Assembly: GCA_934754335.1 (NCBI GenBank)
Contig: CAKVHY010000003.1
Location: forward strand, 62,001 to 126,000
Reading direction: 5' to 3'
DNA length: 64,000 nt
Source: an uncultured Clostridia bacterium
GTDB lineage: Bacteria > Bacillota > Clostridia > Christensenellales > UBA1242
Shown: positions 1 through 8,729 of the stretch, piece after piece
How the letters are laid out: the number at the start of each line of letters is the position of its first letter
Position numbering within the stretch: position 1 is the stretch's first letter
Translations under genes and position numbers: made by a program
Notes under the pieces: model-generated
Seen by the model: the letters and a program-made list of their open reading frames with translations, nothing else
Database searches by the model: none
Told to the model about the DNA's origin: nothing

Positions 1-322
1 TCTCTAAATCAGAGAACAAATGCGTGGATAACGATGTTACATAATTAATTGAATTTGGCTCATAACCCATTTTCTTGTTATAAATTTCAATTAACGCCCT
101 GTATAAATTTTCATCCATGCCAGATTTTTCAAGAGAGATTAATTCTCCACCATCATTAACGGTTTTAGATATTGTCGAACTTATATTCTCACTTTTAACC
201 GGTTCTTCAAATTCTCCTTCTGCCACAATAGATTTTACAGAAAAGAAACTGATTGTAAATATTGCCACAACCATAAGCGTTAATAAATATATAACTTTAA
301 AATTTTTCTTTCTTTTTTCCAT
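1..322 (-). CDS. N-terminal part of a secreted protein (cut by window edge)
   Basis: Open frame on the minus strand from an ATG at 322 to the window edge with no stop, so only about 107 residues are visible. The start MEKRKKNFKVIYLLTLM followed by a hydrophobic run and IVAEGEFEEP is a typical Gram-positive signal peptide, so the protein is exported. The visible mature part is acidic and polar with no domain I recognise. A weak purine-rich SD (AAGG) lies upstream. Function unknown. Confidence 0.7.
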   Translation of the reverse strand, partial: MEKRKKNFKVIYLLTLMVVAIFTISFFSVKSIVAEGEFEEPVKSENISSTISKTVNDGGELISLEKSGMDENLYRALIEIYNKKMGYEPNSINYVTSLSTHLFSDLE

Positions 323-506
323 TTACTATACCTTATATTAGTATGATACAAAAATTACAAAAATTTGTAAAGTAAAATAATGTGTTGTAAAATTTTTAAC
401 ATTCAAATTTCTAATGGGCTTATTTTCACTAAAACATGATAACATAAGCGGGAAACACGTAAAAAGCCCTAGATTTATAAAAATTTAATTAAATTAGGCA
501 AATCTG

Positions 507-535
507 TTGACTTATTAAAAGTATTTTGTTAAAAT
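507..535 (+). promoter_or_regulatory. Sigma-A promoter of tRNA-Ser
   Basis: TTGACT (507-512), 17-bp spacer, TAAAAT (530-535), placed 24 bp before the tRNA 5' end. Confidence 0.65.
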
Positions 536-559
536 ATATTCGTTTTCAATAGAAAACAC

Positions 560-650
560 GGAGAGTTACTCAAGAGGCTCAAGAGGGCACCCTGCTAAGG
601 TGTTAGTGCGGGCAACTGCAGCCCGGGTTCGAATCCCGGACTCTCCGCCA
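560..650 (+). tRNA. tRNA-Ser (GCT)
   Basis: A 91-nt class II tRNA with a long variable arm. The acceptor GGAGAGT pairs with ACTCTCC, followed by discriminator G and an encoded CCA. The anticodon loop CTGCTAA gives GCT, reading AGC/AGU serine codons. The T arm contains GGTTCGAATCC. Own promoter upstream and own terminator downstream make it a monocistronic tRNA gene. Confidence 0.95.
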
Positions 651-652
651 GT

Positions 653-683
653 AAAAAACGGCTACATTAAGCCGTTTTTTTAT
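653..683 (+). terminator. Intrinsic terminator after tRNA-Ser
   Basis: Stem AAAAAACGGCT / AGCCGTTTTTT with loop ACATTA and a following T-rich tail, three bases after the tRNA CCA. Confidence 0.85.
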
Positions 684-762
684 TTTTCAACAATCTTTAT
701 AAAAACATAAAAATCATATTTTAAACAACTAAAATATTCTTTTTATATGAATATTTTATATC

Positions 763-2220
763 TTAATTTACAACTTCTTCAATTTGTTTATTATTCTTTT
801 TCTCGCTAATTTTATCTTTTACTTTATAAATCAACTGAATTAAAAGGAATAAAAGTATACAAATTGCAAGGAATGCCATAAATACTAAAATTTGAAGAAC
901 CGGATAGAACACCGCACTACCAATGCTGAATTTTATATTAAACAAGGTTAAAATCCAATCACCTAATAAACCTGCAGCCTTTTCCCCATTAAACATAAAC
1001 ATGTAGTTTGCATACCAGAAATTATTTTCTGTTGCAACTGCAATACTATTAAAGATAGTTCCCAAAACCCAGGCACAAGCAAAATATATCACAAACCCCA
1101 GCAAGCAATCCTTTAAAGATTTTCTATCAAGCCTTGGGAAAATTCCAAACGAAAGTGCCAATACTGGAACAACCAATACGTTTGTATGTTCAAATATAAA
1201 GTGCATATTATACAAGAAGAATAAGCCTTTTCCTTCAAAATCTGGGCTAACTATTGCTATTATTACGCCAACAACATTAATAATTACAGTAAAATTAAAT
1301 AATTTTCTATTTCTAGTCATTAGCGAAATCAAAATGAAGAATGCACCCAAATTGCATAGTTGGAAAGGCAATCTTTCTATGTTTATACTTATCGCAGAGA
1401 ACATTTGAAGATATTGCATAATAAGTGAAAGCGAAAGAACAAAAAGTAGAACCATTTTTGTGTTTTCATCTTGTTTTCTAAACAAGAAATAAAGCACTAT
1501 TATTTCCAATACTACTATTAGAATCCAAGCAAAATGTAATAATGTAAAGGATTCCAAGATCAATGATGAATAGCCAAATAAATGTTGTGGAACATAAATT
1601 GGCATTGCAGATAAAAGTACGAACGGTAGCGATATAAAAAAATACATATATTCTTTGCTATTTTTAAAATCAAACACATGTTTTTCGTTGATCGCCAACA
1701 CCACAGGAATTAACAATTGCAAACAAATAACAAGTCCAAAACAAATTGACCTAAATATTGGATTTATAAGAAAACTTTTAAACCCTTCAGAAATAACTGG
1801 TACTGAGTTTAATCCCCTGCCTGCAGTTGATGTGAAATCTGCTAAATATTCAGAATAATAACAAATTTGTGCAATAGTAATTGCGACTCCGAAATATATT
1901 GCAATATTCCTAATTGTTCTATTTTTATAAAAAACCGCAATTGGCAAAGTAATGAAATTTACTATCGCAAACCATCTAATTATTTTATAGCCATTAGATA
2001 AAGTCTCATTTACCAACTCTTCTTCCGAATAACTTAATTTAAACGCATCAGGCAACAATATCGCAACCAGCATCAATGAAGCATAAACAATTACAGAAAC
2101 TTTTAAGATCTTGGTTGTAACATCTTTAAATTTTTCATTGTTTTTAAACACACAATAATTAAGAACGCAATAAAGTGTAATAAGTAATGCTAAAACAATC
2201 GATACAATTAAATAGAACAT
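763..2220 (-). CDS. YwaF/TP0381-like (TMEM164-type) multi-pass membrane protein
   Basis: 485 residues, almost entirely hydrophobic with about a dozen predicted membrane segments; N-terminal extension relative to the usual 230-250-residue family. The C-terminal half (about residues 225-460) carries the family signature, with RLPFQLCNL near residue 283 (family consensus LPLHLCDL), FLYNMHFIFEHTN and a late NFWYANYMF. This matches the integral membrane family TIGR02206/YwaF, related to eukaryotic TMEM164. Biochemical role in bacteria is not established. Its start lies inside the end of the upstream paralogue (13-nt overlap), with an AGGAAGAAGAGG SD, so the two are translationally coupled. Tail is lysine/asparagine-rich and probably cytoplasmic. 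Confidence 0.7.
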   Translation of the reverse strand: MFYLIVSIVLALLITLYCVLNYCVFKNNEKFKDVTTKILKVSVIVYASLMLVAILLPDAFKLSYSEEELVNETLSNGYKIIRWFAIVNFITLPIAVFYKNRTIRNIAIYFGVAITIAQICYYSEYLADFTSTAGRGLNSVPVISEGFKSFLINPIFRSICFGLVICLQLLIPVVLAINEKHVFDFKNSKEYMYFFISLPFVLLSAMPIYVPQHLFGYSSLILESFTLLHFAWILIVVLEIIVLYFLFRKQDENTKMVLLFVLSLSLIMQYLQMFSAISINIERLPFQLCNLGAFFILISLMTRNRKLFNFTVIINVVGVIIAIVSPDFEGKGLFFLYNMHFIFEHTNVLVVPVLALSFGIFPRLDRKSLKDCLLGFVIYFACAWVLGTIFNSIAVATENNFWYANYMFMFNGEKAAGLLGDWILTLFNIKFSIGSAVFYPVLQILVFMAFLAICILLFLLIQLIYKVKDKISEKKNNKQIEEVVN

Positions 2221-2996
2221 ACCTCTTCTTCCTTCTTATTTATAATATTTTTATCAATCCTAATTGGGGGATTGTATAAATCAATAACTTTATAATTTTT
2301 AAAGCACAACGCCACAAGATAAAATATTAGAGCAAATATTGGCAACAATGGTATCAGATAAACAAACGGGACTGGAATCAATTTATATAAAGGCTCTAGA
2401 ATCATAATTCCGCCCGGCATCATAGTATATGAATGATTATGCGAGCCGGCAATCTGCCAACCATTCAATCCAAGGTTTGCAATGAAGCAAACTCCAAAGT
2501 AGATAAATATACACAAGCAAACCCAAGAAATATATTTCTTTTGCGGCTTAAACCAGCGTGCTGAAATCATAAGCAATGGAACAAGCGTAATCAACAAATG
2601 ATCTATCCAAAAGTTTAGTGTTACAATTGAATACCACATGGAGTTTTCAACATCAGAAACATACGATACAAATGTGGACATCGCACATGGCATTGAGAAG
2701 TAAAATAGATACTGTCTGCCAAGTTCGTTTTTCTTTATTAAACAAAGTGGTAGCAAAATAAAATTAAAATTGCAAACTTGAAACATCTGAATAAAAAAGT
2801 TTTCAAAATCTAATTGAGTACCATAATGTGTTAAATGTAAAAATAGGATTCCAAACATACATAAAAAAACTGCCGAGTAAATCATAACACACTGAGTTTT
2901 ATAACTTACTTTTGAAATAACAAACATTAAAGCAACAACGATTAGAACCGACACCAGTACCATAATTATATGTGCGGTCCCACCAATGGTCATCAT
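2208..2996 (-). CDS. YwaF/TP0381-like membrane protein, upstream paralogue
   Basis: 262 residues with seven or so membrane segments, the normal length for the YwaF/TIGR02206 family. FQVCNFNFILLPLCL near residue 90 corresponds to the conserved LCN/LCD region, and HNHSYTMMPGG lies between late helices. It is followed by a second, longer family member overlapping by 13 nt. SD GGGGAAAGG precedes the ATG at 2996. Having two unequal paralogues in one operon suggests a heteromeric membrane complex; that is inference. Function unknown. Confidence 0.65.
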   Translation of the reverse strand: MMTIGGTAHIIMVLVSVLIVVALMFVISKVSYKTQCVMIYSAVFLCMFGILFLHLTHYGTQLDFENFFIQMFQVCNFNFILLPLCLIKKNELGRQYLFYFSMPCAMSTFVSYVSDVENSMWYSIVTLNFWIDHLLITLVPLLMISARWFKPQKKYISWVCLCIFIYFGVCFIANLGLNGWQIAGSHNHSYTMMPGGIMILEPLYKLIPVPFVYLIPLLPIFALIFYLVALCFKNYKVIDLYNPPIRIDKNIINKKEEEVCSI

Positions 2997-3068
2997 AACC
3001 TTTCCCCTAACAACTCTAATTTAGACTTGAAAACTTAGTGGTTAAAGTTTTGTCACAAGTATGCTATA

Positions 3069-3097
3069 AGTTTAACAAATAAAATTTATATTGTCAA
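3069..3097 (-). promoter_or_regulatory. Candidate promoter for the YwaF-like pair
   Basis: On the minus strand TTGACA (3097-3092), 17-bp spacer, TAAACT (3074-3069), about 70 nt before the first start codon. Confidence 0.45.
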
Positions 3098-3181
3098 AAA
3101 CATAAATATAAATAATTTTATTTAATACAAACTTAATAAATTTTGACAACTTCTCATTTAAGTGATATATTTGAAATTAAT

Positions 3182-3883
3182 ATGAAATGTTTAAATAAGA
3201 ATCATCTAAAAATAATAGGTCTAATTTCAATGACAATTGACCATATAGGTTTGCTACTCTTTCCCGATATTTTAATCCTTAGAATATTGGGACGTCTAGC
3301 ATTTCCAATCTTCGCATTTTGCATTGCCGATGGTCTGAAACACACCCGCAGTATAAAACGATATATTTTACTGCTTTTTATATTTGCAATCATTTCTCAA
3401 ATTCCATATCATTTTATTTTTCAGCCACAAGTGAAACTTAACATTTTATTTACATTCTTAATTGGCATTGCATTTATTTTATCGTTAAATAAGATTGGTG
3501 CTAACGGCAATATTTCAAATAAATTTTTAGCAATTGTATTTTTGATTCTACTCAGCACTCTTTGTATAGTTGATTTATATTTAAGAATTATTGAGTATTC
3601 TTTATTTGGAGTTTTATTAGTTGTCACTTTTTATTATTTAGATTACAACAAGATTTCGTCTTACTTAACGCCCACTATTCTTATATTGCTAATGACACTT
3701 TATAATTTACTAATTTATTCATTCAACTTTCATAATAGCATTTACATCTTTGCATTACTTGCACTACCCTTAATTTATTTTTACAATAACGAAAAAGGCA
3801 AATTTAATATAAAATATTTATTCTACATTTTTTATCCAACGCATTTATTATTACTATATTTAATAAAAATAACGTGTTTTTAA
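3182..3883 (+). CDS. TraX family membrane protein
   Basis: 233 residues if started at ATG 3182. The beginning (LKIIGLISMTIDHIGLLLF, then ILRILGRLAFPIFAF) is the TraX signature: a membrane protein family named from F-plasmid TraX (pilin N-acetylation) but widespread in Firmicutes chromosomes, where the substrate is not known; it is related to membrane acyltransferases. About eight membrane segments follow. A TTG start at 3143 would add 13 residues, but family members begin near the MKCLNKNHLK position; neither start has a clear SD, so the start is uncertain. Monocistronic, closed by a terminator that overlaps the last codons. Possible link to pilin-like proteins at 42.9-44.3 kb is speculative. 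Confidence 0.8.
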   Translation: MKCLNKNHLKIIGLISMTIDHIGLLLFPDILILRILGRLAFPIFAFCIADGLKHTRSIKRYILLLFIFAIISQIPYHFIFQPQVKLNILFTFLIGIAFILSLNKIGANGNISNKFLAIVFLILLSTLCIVDLYLRIIEYSLFGVLLVVTFYYLDYNKISSYLTPTILILLMTLYNLLIYSFNFHNSIYIFALLALPLIYFYNNEKGKFNIKYLFYIFYPTHLLLLYLIKITCF

Positions 3884-3899
3884 TAAACACGTTTTTTAT
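3870..3899 (+). terminator. Intrinsic terminator of the TraX-like gene
   Basis: AACGTGTTT / AAACACGTT stem with short loop and TTTTTATTT tail, overlapping the end of the coding sequence. Confidence 0.75.
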
Positions 3900-3988
3900 T
3901 TGCATAATACATATTTATGTTAAAAACATATTAGATATTGTCAACATTCTTTAATATATTGTCAATATAATATATTTACATGACATTT

Positions 3989-4245
3989 TTACTTATCATT
4001 ATTTATATACTTTATTACAAAGAAATACGCTAATATTGCAAGCACAAAACAAATACCTAAAACAATAAATACTATTATTGTGAAAGTATCTATGGCTTAA
4101 TTTCATCTAATTTTCATAAACGCAAAAGCCACCGATAAACACACGGAATATTAGTTCTTACAAATGATAAACTTGTTCTCACTCCTGCCAGTTCAGTTCT
4201 TTTTATTGCCAAATTTAAAGTACTAAAATTATCATCATTTTTCAT
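3989..4245 (-). pseudogene. Decayed DUF202-domain small membrane protein
   Basis: An ATG at 4245 with a perfect SD (AGGGGAGAGG) opens a frame reading NLAIKRTELAGVRTSLSFVR, the arginine/threonine-rich start of DUF202 (YidH-like) proteins. The frame ends after 43 residues. Shifting frame restores SVAFAFMKI, then after two stop codons TFTIIVFIVLGICFVLA and FFVIKYIN, a fitting second membrane segment ending at the stop at 3989. One frameshift plus two in-frame stops make it a pseudogene. Lies in the gap between the TraX-like gene and mscL. Confidence 0.6.
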
Positions 4246-4332
4246 AAAACCTCTCCCCTAAAATTAGTTTTTAAAATTAATAGAATATTATTTATATTAA
4301 AAATAAATTTTAAAATCTATTGAAAAAAATCC

Positions 4333-4361
4333 TTGAAATATATAATCATATGTGCTATAAT
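4333..4361 (+). promoter_or_regulatory. Sigma-A promoter of mscL
   Basis: TTGAAA (4333-4338), 17-bp spacer, TATAAT (4356-4361) preceded by TGTGC; start codon 33 bp downstream. Confidence 0.75.
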
Positions 4362-4394
4362 ATCCGTACTTAAAAAGCAAAAGAAGGAGAAACT

Positions 4395-5033
4395 ATGAAA
4401 AAATTTTTTAATGATTTTAAAAAATTTATAAGCCGTGGAAATATTGTTGATATGGCAGTCGGCGTTATTATTGGTAGTGCTTTCAGTGCAATTGTTACAG
4501 CCTTCACAAATAAAATTATCATGCCATTTATCAACCTATTACTATCTATCGGCGGAACAAATGGTCTTGAAACTGCGTACACCGTTTTGAAAGCAGTTTA
4601 CTTAGAAGATGGTACTCTGGATTTAACAAAATCTATCTACATTGATTGGGGTGCATTTATAACGGCAATTATCAATTTCTTTATTATTGCATTCACATTA
4701 TTCCTTATCTTGAAAGTTGCTATGAAGAGTAGCGAAATGTTTAAGAAAGGAGTTGATGATCTTCAAAATTCTAGAATCACAAGAGGCGAAAAGAAACAAC
4801 TTGTTGCCAACGGAGTTGATTTAAAAGACCACCGTGCAGTTAAAGTTGCTATTGTTAAATTAAGAGAAGAAAACGCAAGAATTGAAAAAGAAAAGAAAGA
4901 AAAAGAAGATTTGGAATTCAAACTTGCTCACCCTACTCAAGAAGACTTATTGAAAGAAATCAGAGATTTGCTTAAAGAAAATAACAAATCTAAAGATGAA
5001 AAGTCAGAAGAAAAATCTGAAGAAAATAAATAA
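4395..5033 (+). CDS. mscL: Large-conductance mechanosensitive channel MscL
   Basis: 212 residues. The N-terminus KKFFNDFKKFISRGNIVDMA leads into the conserved first helix VGVIIGSAFSAIVTAF and NKIIMPFINLLL; the second membrane helix is FFIIAFTLFLILKVA near residue 95. MscL opens on membrane tension and releases osmolytes in hypo-osmotic shock. Usual length is about 120-150; here a charged Lys/Glu-rich C-terminal tail of some 80 residues continues after the cytoplasmic helix and is probably helical or disordered. SD AAGGAG at 4383, own promoter and terminator: monocistronic. Confidence 0.95.
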   Translation: MKKFFNDFKKFISRGNIVDMAVGVIIGSAFSAIVTAFTNKIIMPFINLLLSIGGTNGLETAYTVLKAVYLEDGTLDLTKSIYIDWGAFITAIINFFIIAFTLFLILKVAMKSSEMFKKGVDDLQNSRITRGEKKQLVANGVDLKDHRAVKVAIVKLREENARIEKEKKEKEDLEFKLAHPTQEDLLKEIRDLLKENNKSKDEKSEEKSEENK

Positions 5034-5060
5034 GTTGTAATTAAATTTTACATATAAAAA

Positions 5061-5095
5061 ATATCACGTTTAATTTAATCGTGATATTTTTTATT
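5061..5095. terminator. Bidirectional terminator between mscL and the PLD-like gene
   Basis: AATATCACG / CGTGATATT hairpin with A-tract before and T-tract after, between two convergent genes. Confidence 0.8.
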
Positions 5096-5101
5096 ATTCA
5101 A

Positions 5102-6628
5102 TTATAAAACTGGCCAAATAAACTTCAATGCTCTTCCATAGAATTTTGTTAAAAATCCTGTTTGAGATAAATCCTTTATTGTAACCAAATGGCTATTCGT
5201 AATTAATGTTTCAGCAACACTCTTCAACTTCTCATTAATCTCCAAATTATTAATCACCAAACAACCCATTTCAAAGTTGTTATTTAAATTCCTAAAATCT
5301 AATAAGCCACCGCCAATCATTGCAATGCTATCATCAATCAATACAAATTGTTTCATCAAAATATTATTCTCATATTGATAAACCCTAATTCTATCTTTAA
5401 CCAAACTTTCAATGTTTGCAAGGCTGATTGCACGTTGCCATTGTTTATCAGTTTTATCTGAAATAATCATTTTTATTTCAACACCATTTTTACTACACAA
5501 CTTTAATGCATTTATAACTTCATCATCTATGGCTAAATATGGAGTTATAATCAATATCGAATTTTTGGCTGAATAAATTGTGTTTAAAAGATTTGTTTTA
5601 GCCAACTTATCTTTATAGAAAGGTGCTGTTCCAAATGATTGTACAAATGATTTATTTTTAGTTTTATAACTTAAGTTCTTTTTATAATCTTCTAATTTAT
5701 ATGATTCTTTTGTGAACAATTGCATGTAAGTGAAATATAATACAATCAAACTCCAAACGCCATCACCCACAATTTTCAACCCGTCACCGTTCTTGGCTTT
5801 AGGTAAATCGTTATTTATAAACTCGTCTTTTATTGCCACTGTTGAAACATATGCTACGTCACTATCAATAATTATCAAGTTTTTTCTATCTCTACAATAC
5901 GTAAATGAAGTTGAGAATAATTTAAGTTTATTAAACTTTACTGTTTTGATTCCATGATTTCCAAGTTTTCTAAAAACTTTCTTATCTTTGAAACCATTCA
6001 AACAACCTTTTTCATCATAAAGCAATGTAATACTAACTCCTTGCATTGCTTTTGTTTTCAAAACTTCAAATAAATTCTTCCAAGCATCGCCATCTTTAAT
6101 ACTATCTAATTCTAATAAAATTGATGACTTTGCATTTTTTATATCTTTACAAATATTATTTAATAACAATTCAGCATTATCAAAATATTCGCAATTACTT
6201 TTTGAATATAATGGCATATTAGTTGTTGCCAACAAATACTTGCTTAGTTTAACCGCTTCCGGACTAACCTTTCCAAGTTCATCTAGAGTTTTAACAGTTG
6301 GTTCAAATCTCTCAGCATTTTCATGATTTATTTTACGCCATTTCATTCTAAAAGATTTAGTTCCACGCTTTGCTTTTGTAAAACAATATTGTACATACGC
6401 AACCAATGGCAAGAACAAGAAAATCAGCGATAGAACCAATTTGTAATTGGACGTTGCAATATTATCGTGACCAAACAGCAAAAACAATATTGCTGATAAT
6501 ATACAAACACCAATATAGATAAATATGTTCAAAAAGATTGCTGTTAAAACCATGATAGCAATATTCACAATCAATGAACAAAGCAATATTAATTTTCTAG
6601 AACGTATAAAATTTATAAATTTCTTCAT
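5102..6628 (-). CDS. Cardiolipin synthase-like protein (PLD fold), catalytic histidines missing
   Basis: 508 residues with the full layout of a Gram-positive cardiolipin synthase: two N-terminal membrane segments (about 10-55, 62-80), then two phospholipase-D repeats. True enzymes have HxKxxxxD in each repeat. Here the first reads RDRKNLIIID (residues 246-255) and the second LMKQFVLIDD (424-433), so both histidines are replaced (Arg or Asp in the first, Met in the second) and in the ungapped second repeat the lysine is Gln. Flanking fold markers persist, such as DVAYVS, the GGG where GSANLD is usual, and NNNFEMG near 450. I therefore call it a membrane-anchored pseudoenzyme or an enzyme with changed activity. 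Weak SD. Confidence 0.75.
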   Translation of the reverse strand: MKKFINFIRSRKLILLCSLIVNIAIMVLTAIFLNIFIYIGVCILSAILFLLFGHDNIATSNYKLVLSLIFLFLPLVAYVQYCFTKAKRGTKSFRMKWRKINHENAERFEPTVKTLDELGKVSPEAVKLSKYLLATTNMPLYSKSNCEYFDNAELLLNNICKDIKNAKSSILLELDSIKDGDAWKNLFEVLKTKAMQGVSITLLYDEKGCLNGFKDKKVFRKLGNHGIKTVKFNKLKLFSTSFTYCRDRKNLIIIDSDVAYVSTVAIKDEFINNDLPKAKNGDGLKIVGDGVWSLIVLYFTYMQLFTKESYKLEDYKKNLSYKTKNKSFVQSFGTAPFYKDKLAKTNLLNTIYSAKNSILIITPYLAIDDEVINALKLCSKNGVEIKMIISDKTDKQWQRAISLANIESLVKDRIRVYQYENNILMKQFVLIDDSIAMIGGGLLDFRNLNNNFEMGCLVINNLEINEKLKSVAETLITNSHLVTIKDLSQTGFLTKFYGRALKFIWPVL

Positions 6629-6735
6629 CTTTAAACCTAAATAAATGATAACATAAATTCAATAATTTTTCAATACTAATTGCAAAATTATTTTACTTTT
6701 CCACTTTTCATTAACACATTATTTAGGCAAAATTA

Positions 6736-7851
6736 TCAATCTATTGCAGAATGAACCTTTGCTTCATGCTGAGTGTCGCTTGCTCCTATTCTTCTCTTTT
6801 TATAATATTCTGAATCTTTATAGAAGTTATCCCCGTCCTGACTTTGGAAATATACTCCCACAACTTTATTGTTTTTATATTTTAATAATGAATAAGCAGC
6901 CCTTCTTCTAGCACCACCAACAATCTTTTCAGTATCTTTAACATTACTCTCGATAAACACGTTATATGCCAATATTCTTCCAGCGTTATCAACAACTGTA
7001 ATGCCATCGTAATTTAGCATCGTAACGATTAAATCAACGTAACTAGATAGTTTAAACTCTTTGAAATTTTTACTTTGCAAGAATAGTTTGCCAAGTTCGA
7101 TTGGTTCTTTTAGCCAAGTGCCATCTTTTAAGAAACCCTTTTTATCAGCAAATTCCTTATCAACCACTAAGCAAATGGTTCCATGCAGGCCTTTAAACAT
7201 TGAATAAAATATATTATAATAAATATTCTTAATATCTTGTTGTTTTTTCATAGAACGAGTTGGAATTTTCTGAACACAAGCGTTAACGAATTTTATAATA
7301 TTTGCTTCCCATTCATATTCAACTGAGCCGGACAAATTAAAGCAAATACTAGTTTTATTTCCTTTAACGCCACGAAGAATAATCAAACCGCCAGAAACAA
7401 CATCTATACTAATCAAATTCAATTTTGCTTCCAACGCTTCCCTTTTATCGTTGAAAATCAATGTGTTTAAAGACTTATCTTTAATTGAATTTAAAACCTT
7501 AACCAAGCCATACTCCACTTCACTATCAGACGAATATGAAATATAAATTTGCCAATTGTTTCTACAAAAACACATCAATGCTTTAATACGTTGTTTAAAA
7601 TTTGAACCGTCAACATCTTTATACATTGAAATTTTATAACAATTCGGAATTATTTTAACAATACCATTGATATTACTGGTTATATAAAGATTGGGTCTGA
7701 TTTTCACACCCTCTTCTTCATAATTACTCAAATGATAAAAGTAATTAATAAATCTATTAAGTTCTATCTCTTTTAAAGAAGGAAATTCCACGCCAAAGAA
7801 TTCACTTATTGAACTTTTTGCACCTTCAAAATAAATATTATTAACTGCCAT
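6736..7851 (-). CDS. DisA/DAC-like domain protein with N-terminal sensor region
   Basis: 371 residues. The C-terminal third resembles the diadenylate cyclase (DisA_N/DAC) domain: YDGITVVDNAGRILA at 281-295 occupies the DGA-motif position and IVGGARRRAAYSLL at 310-323 the G(T/A)RHRAA position, followed by VVGVYFQSQDGD at 330-341. Standalone proteins with a divergent N-terminal sensor and such a C-terminal DAC domain are known from comparative genomics (DACN-type families); they may make c-di-AMP. Here DGA is DGI and RHR is RRR, so activity is uncertain. The first 250 residues are not recognised. SD GGGGG; start 28 nt after yqeY, probably one operon. Confidence 0.55.
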   Translation of the reverse strand: MAVNNIYFEGAKSSISEFFGVEFPSLKEIELNRFINYFYHLSNYEEEGVKIRPNLYITSNINGIVKIIPNCYKISMYKDVDGSNFKQRIKALMCFCRNNWQIYISYSSDSEVEYGLVKVLNSIKDKSLNTLIFNDKREALEAKLNLISIDVVSGGLIILRGVKGNKTSICFNLSGSVEYEWEANIIKFVNACVQKIPTRSMKKQQDIKNIYYNIFYSMFKGLHGTICLVVDKEFADKKGFLKDGTWLKEPIELGKLFLQSKNFKEFKLSSYVDLIVTMLNYDGITVVDNAGRILAYNVFIESNVKDTEKIVGGARRRAAYSLLKYKNNKVVGVYFQSQDGDNFYKDSEYYKKRRIGASDTQHEAKVHSAID

Positions 7852-7879
7852 TATTTGAATCCCCCTAGTAAACTAAAAA

Positions 7880-8302
7880 CTACATATTTTTCAAAACGTC
7901 AGAAACTGTTTTCATATCACATTTTCCATTGTAATTTGATTTAAAATATCTCATTACGCTTGGAACTGTTTTATCTTCTAATCCCTCTATTATTTTACGT
8001 ATTTCTTCCGCACTTAGAAGGCTTGGAAGATATTTTTCCAAAAGTTTCTTTTGGCTTTCAATATTTAAAGCCTCTTCTTGATTTCCAACCTTCTTATAAT
8101 TATCTTCTTCTTCAGTTAGTTCTTTTATTGTTTTTTGAATTATCTTAACCATTTCAGCATCACCAATTTCTTTTCCAACTACTCTTGCTTCGATAGTTTG
8201 TTGCATATACTTACTCATAATTATGCCATAAATCGCCCTTGCTGAAGCGTCTTTATCTTTCATTGCTTGAACATTTGCTTGTTTTATATCATCAATAATC
8301 AT
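7880..8302 (-). CDS. yqeY: YqeY/GatB-domain protein
   Basis: 140 residues, the normal length of YqeY. MIIDDIKQANVQAMKDKD, the AEMVKIIQKTIKEL helix and EKYLPSLLSAEEIRKII are typical; the fold is shared with the tRNA-binding tail domain of GatB. In the family the role is proposed to involve tRNA or aminoacyl-tRNA metabolism but is not proven. Heads a two-gene unit with the DAC-like gene. SD TTGGAGA. Confidence 0.85.
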   Translation of the reverse strand: MIIDDIKQANVQAMKDKDASARAIYGIIMSKYMQQTIEARVVGKEIGDAEMVKIIQKTIKELTEEEDNYKKVGNQEEALNIESQKKLLEKYLPSLLSAEEIRKIIEGLEDKTVPSVMRYFKSNYNGKCDMKTVSDVLKNM

Positions 8303-8514
8303 ATTCTAAAAATCTCCAATTATATATCAAACTAATATTAGTATAAAATAAAAAAAAACTTTTTCCAAGTGTTTTCCCTTAATTTTAGGGATTTTTTTCA
8401 ATTCTTTTTATGAAAATTTTTATGTAAATTATCACTTTTAACGATTTATAGTTACCAGTTTATTTTAAAAAACTGAAACCAAATTAAAAAATTTTAAATT
8501 TTTGCCTTTTATTA

Positions 8515-8543
8515 TTGCTTTTTATTTTATTTTATGTTATCAT
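8515..8543 (+). promoter_or_regulatory. Promoter of tRNA-Glu
   Basis: TTGCTT (8515-8520), 17-bp spacer ending in TGT, TATCAT (8538-8543): an extended -10 promoter 15 bp before the tRNA. Confidence 0.55.
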
Positions 8544-8557
8544 TTCCCTAGTTGAAT

Positions 8558-8632
8558 GGCCCTATGGTCAAGCGGTCAAGACGCCACCCTCTCACGGTGG
8601 AATCAGGAGTTCGATTCTCCTTAGGGCTACCA
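8558..8632 (+). tRNA. tRNA-Glu (CTC)
   Basis: 75 nt with encoded CCA. Acceptor GGCCCTA pairs with TAGGGCT (one G-U). Anticodon stem CCACC/GGTGG closes loop CTCTCAC, giving anticodon CTC for GAG codons. T arm GAGTTCGATTCTC. Followed directly by a terminator. Confidence 0.93.
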
Positions 8633-8640
8633 AAGAAAAA

Positions 8641-8675
8641 AACCTAAACCATATTCTGATTTAGGTCTTTTTTAT
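8641..8675 (+). terminator. Terminator after tRNA-Glu
   Basis: ACCTAAA / TTTAGGT stem with an 11-nt loop and CTTTTTTATT tail. Confidence 0.75.
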
Positions 8676-8729
8676 TGCTTTTAATGTATAAATATACTAA
8701 ATTTCAAATATTTATTAATAGAAATCTGC

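Noticed and set aside
3989..4245. TGA recoding or programmed frameshift in the DUF202 gene
   Set aside because: Two stops plus a frameshift in a short gene, with no slippery site or structure seen; simple decay is more likely.
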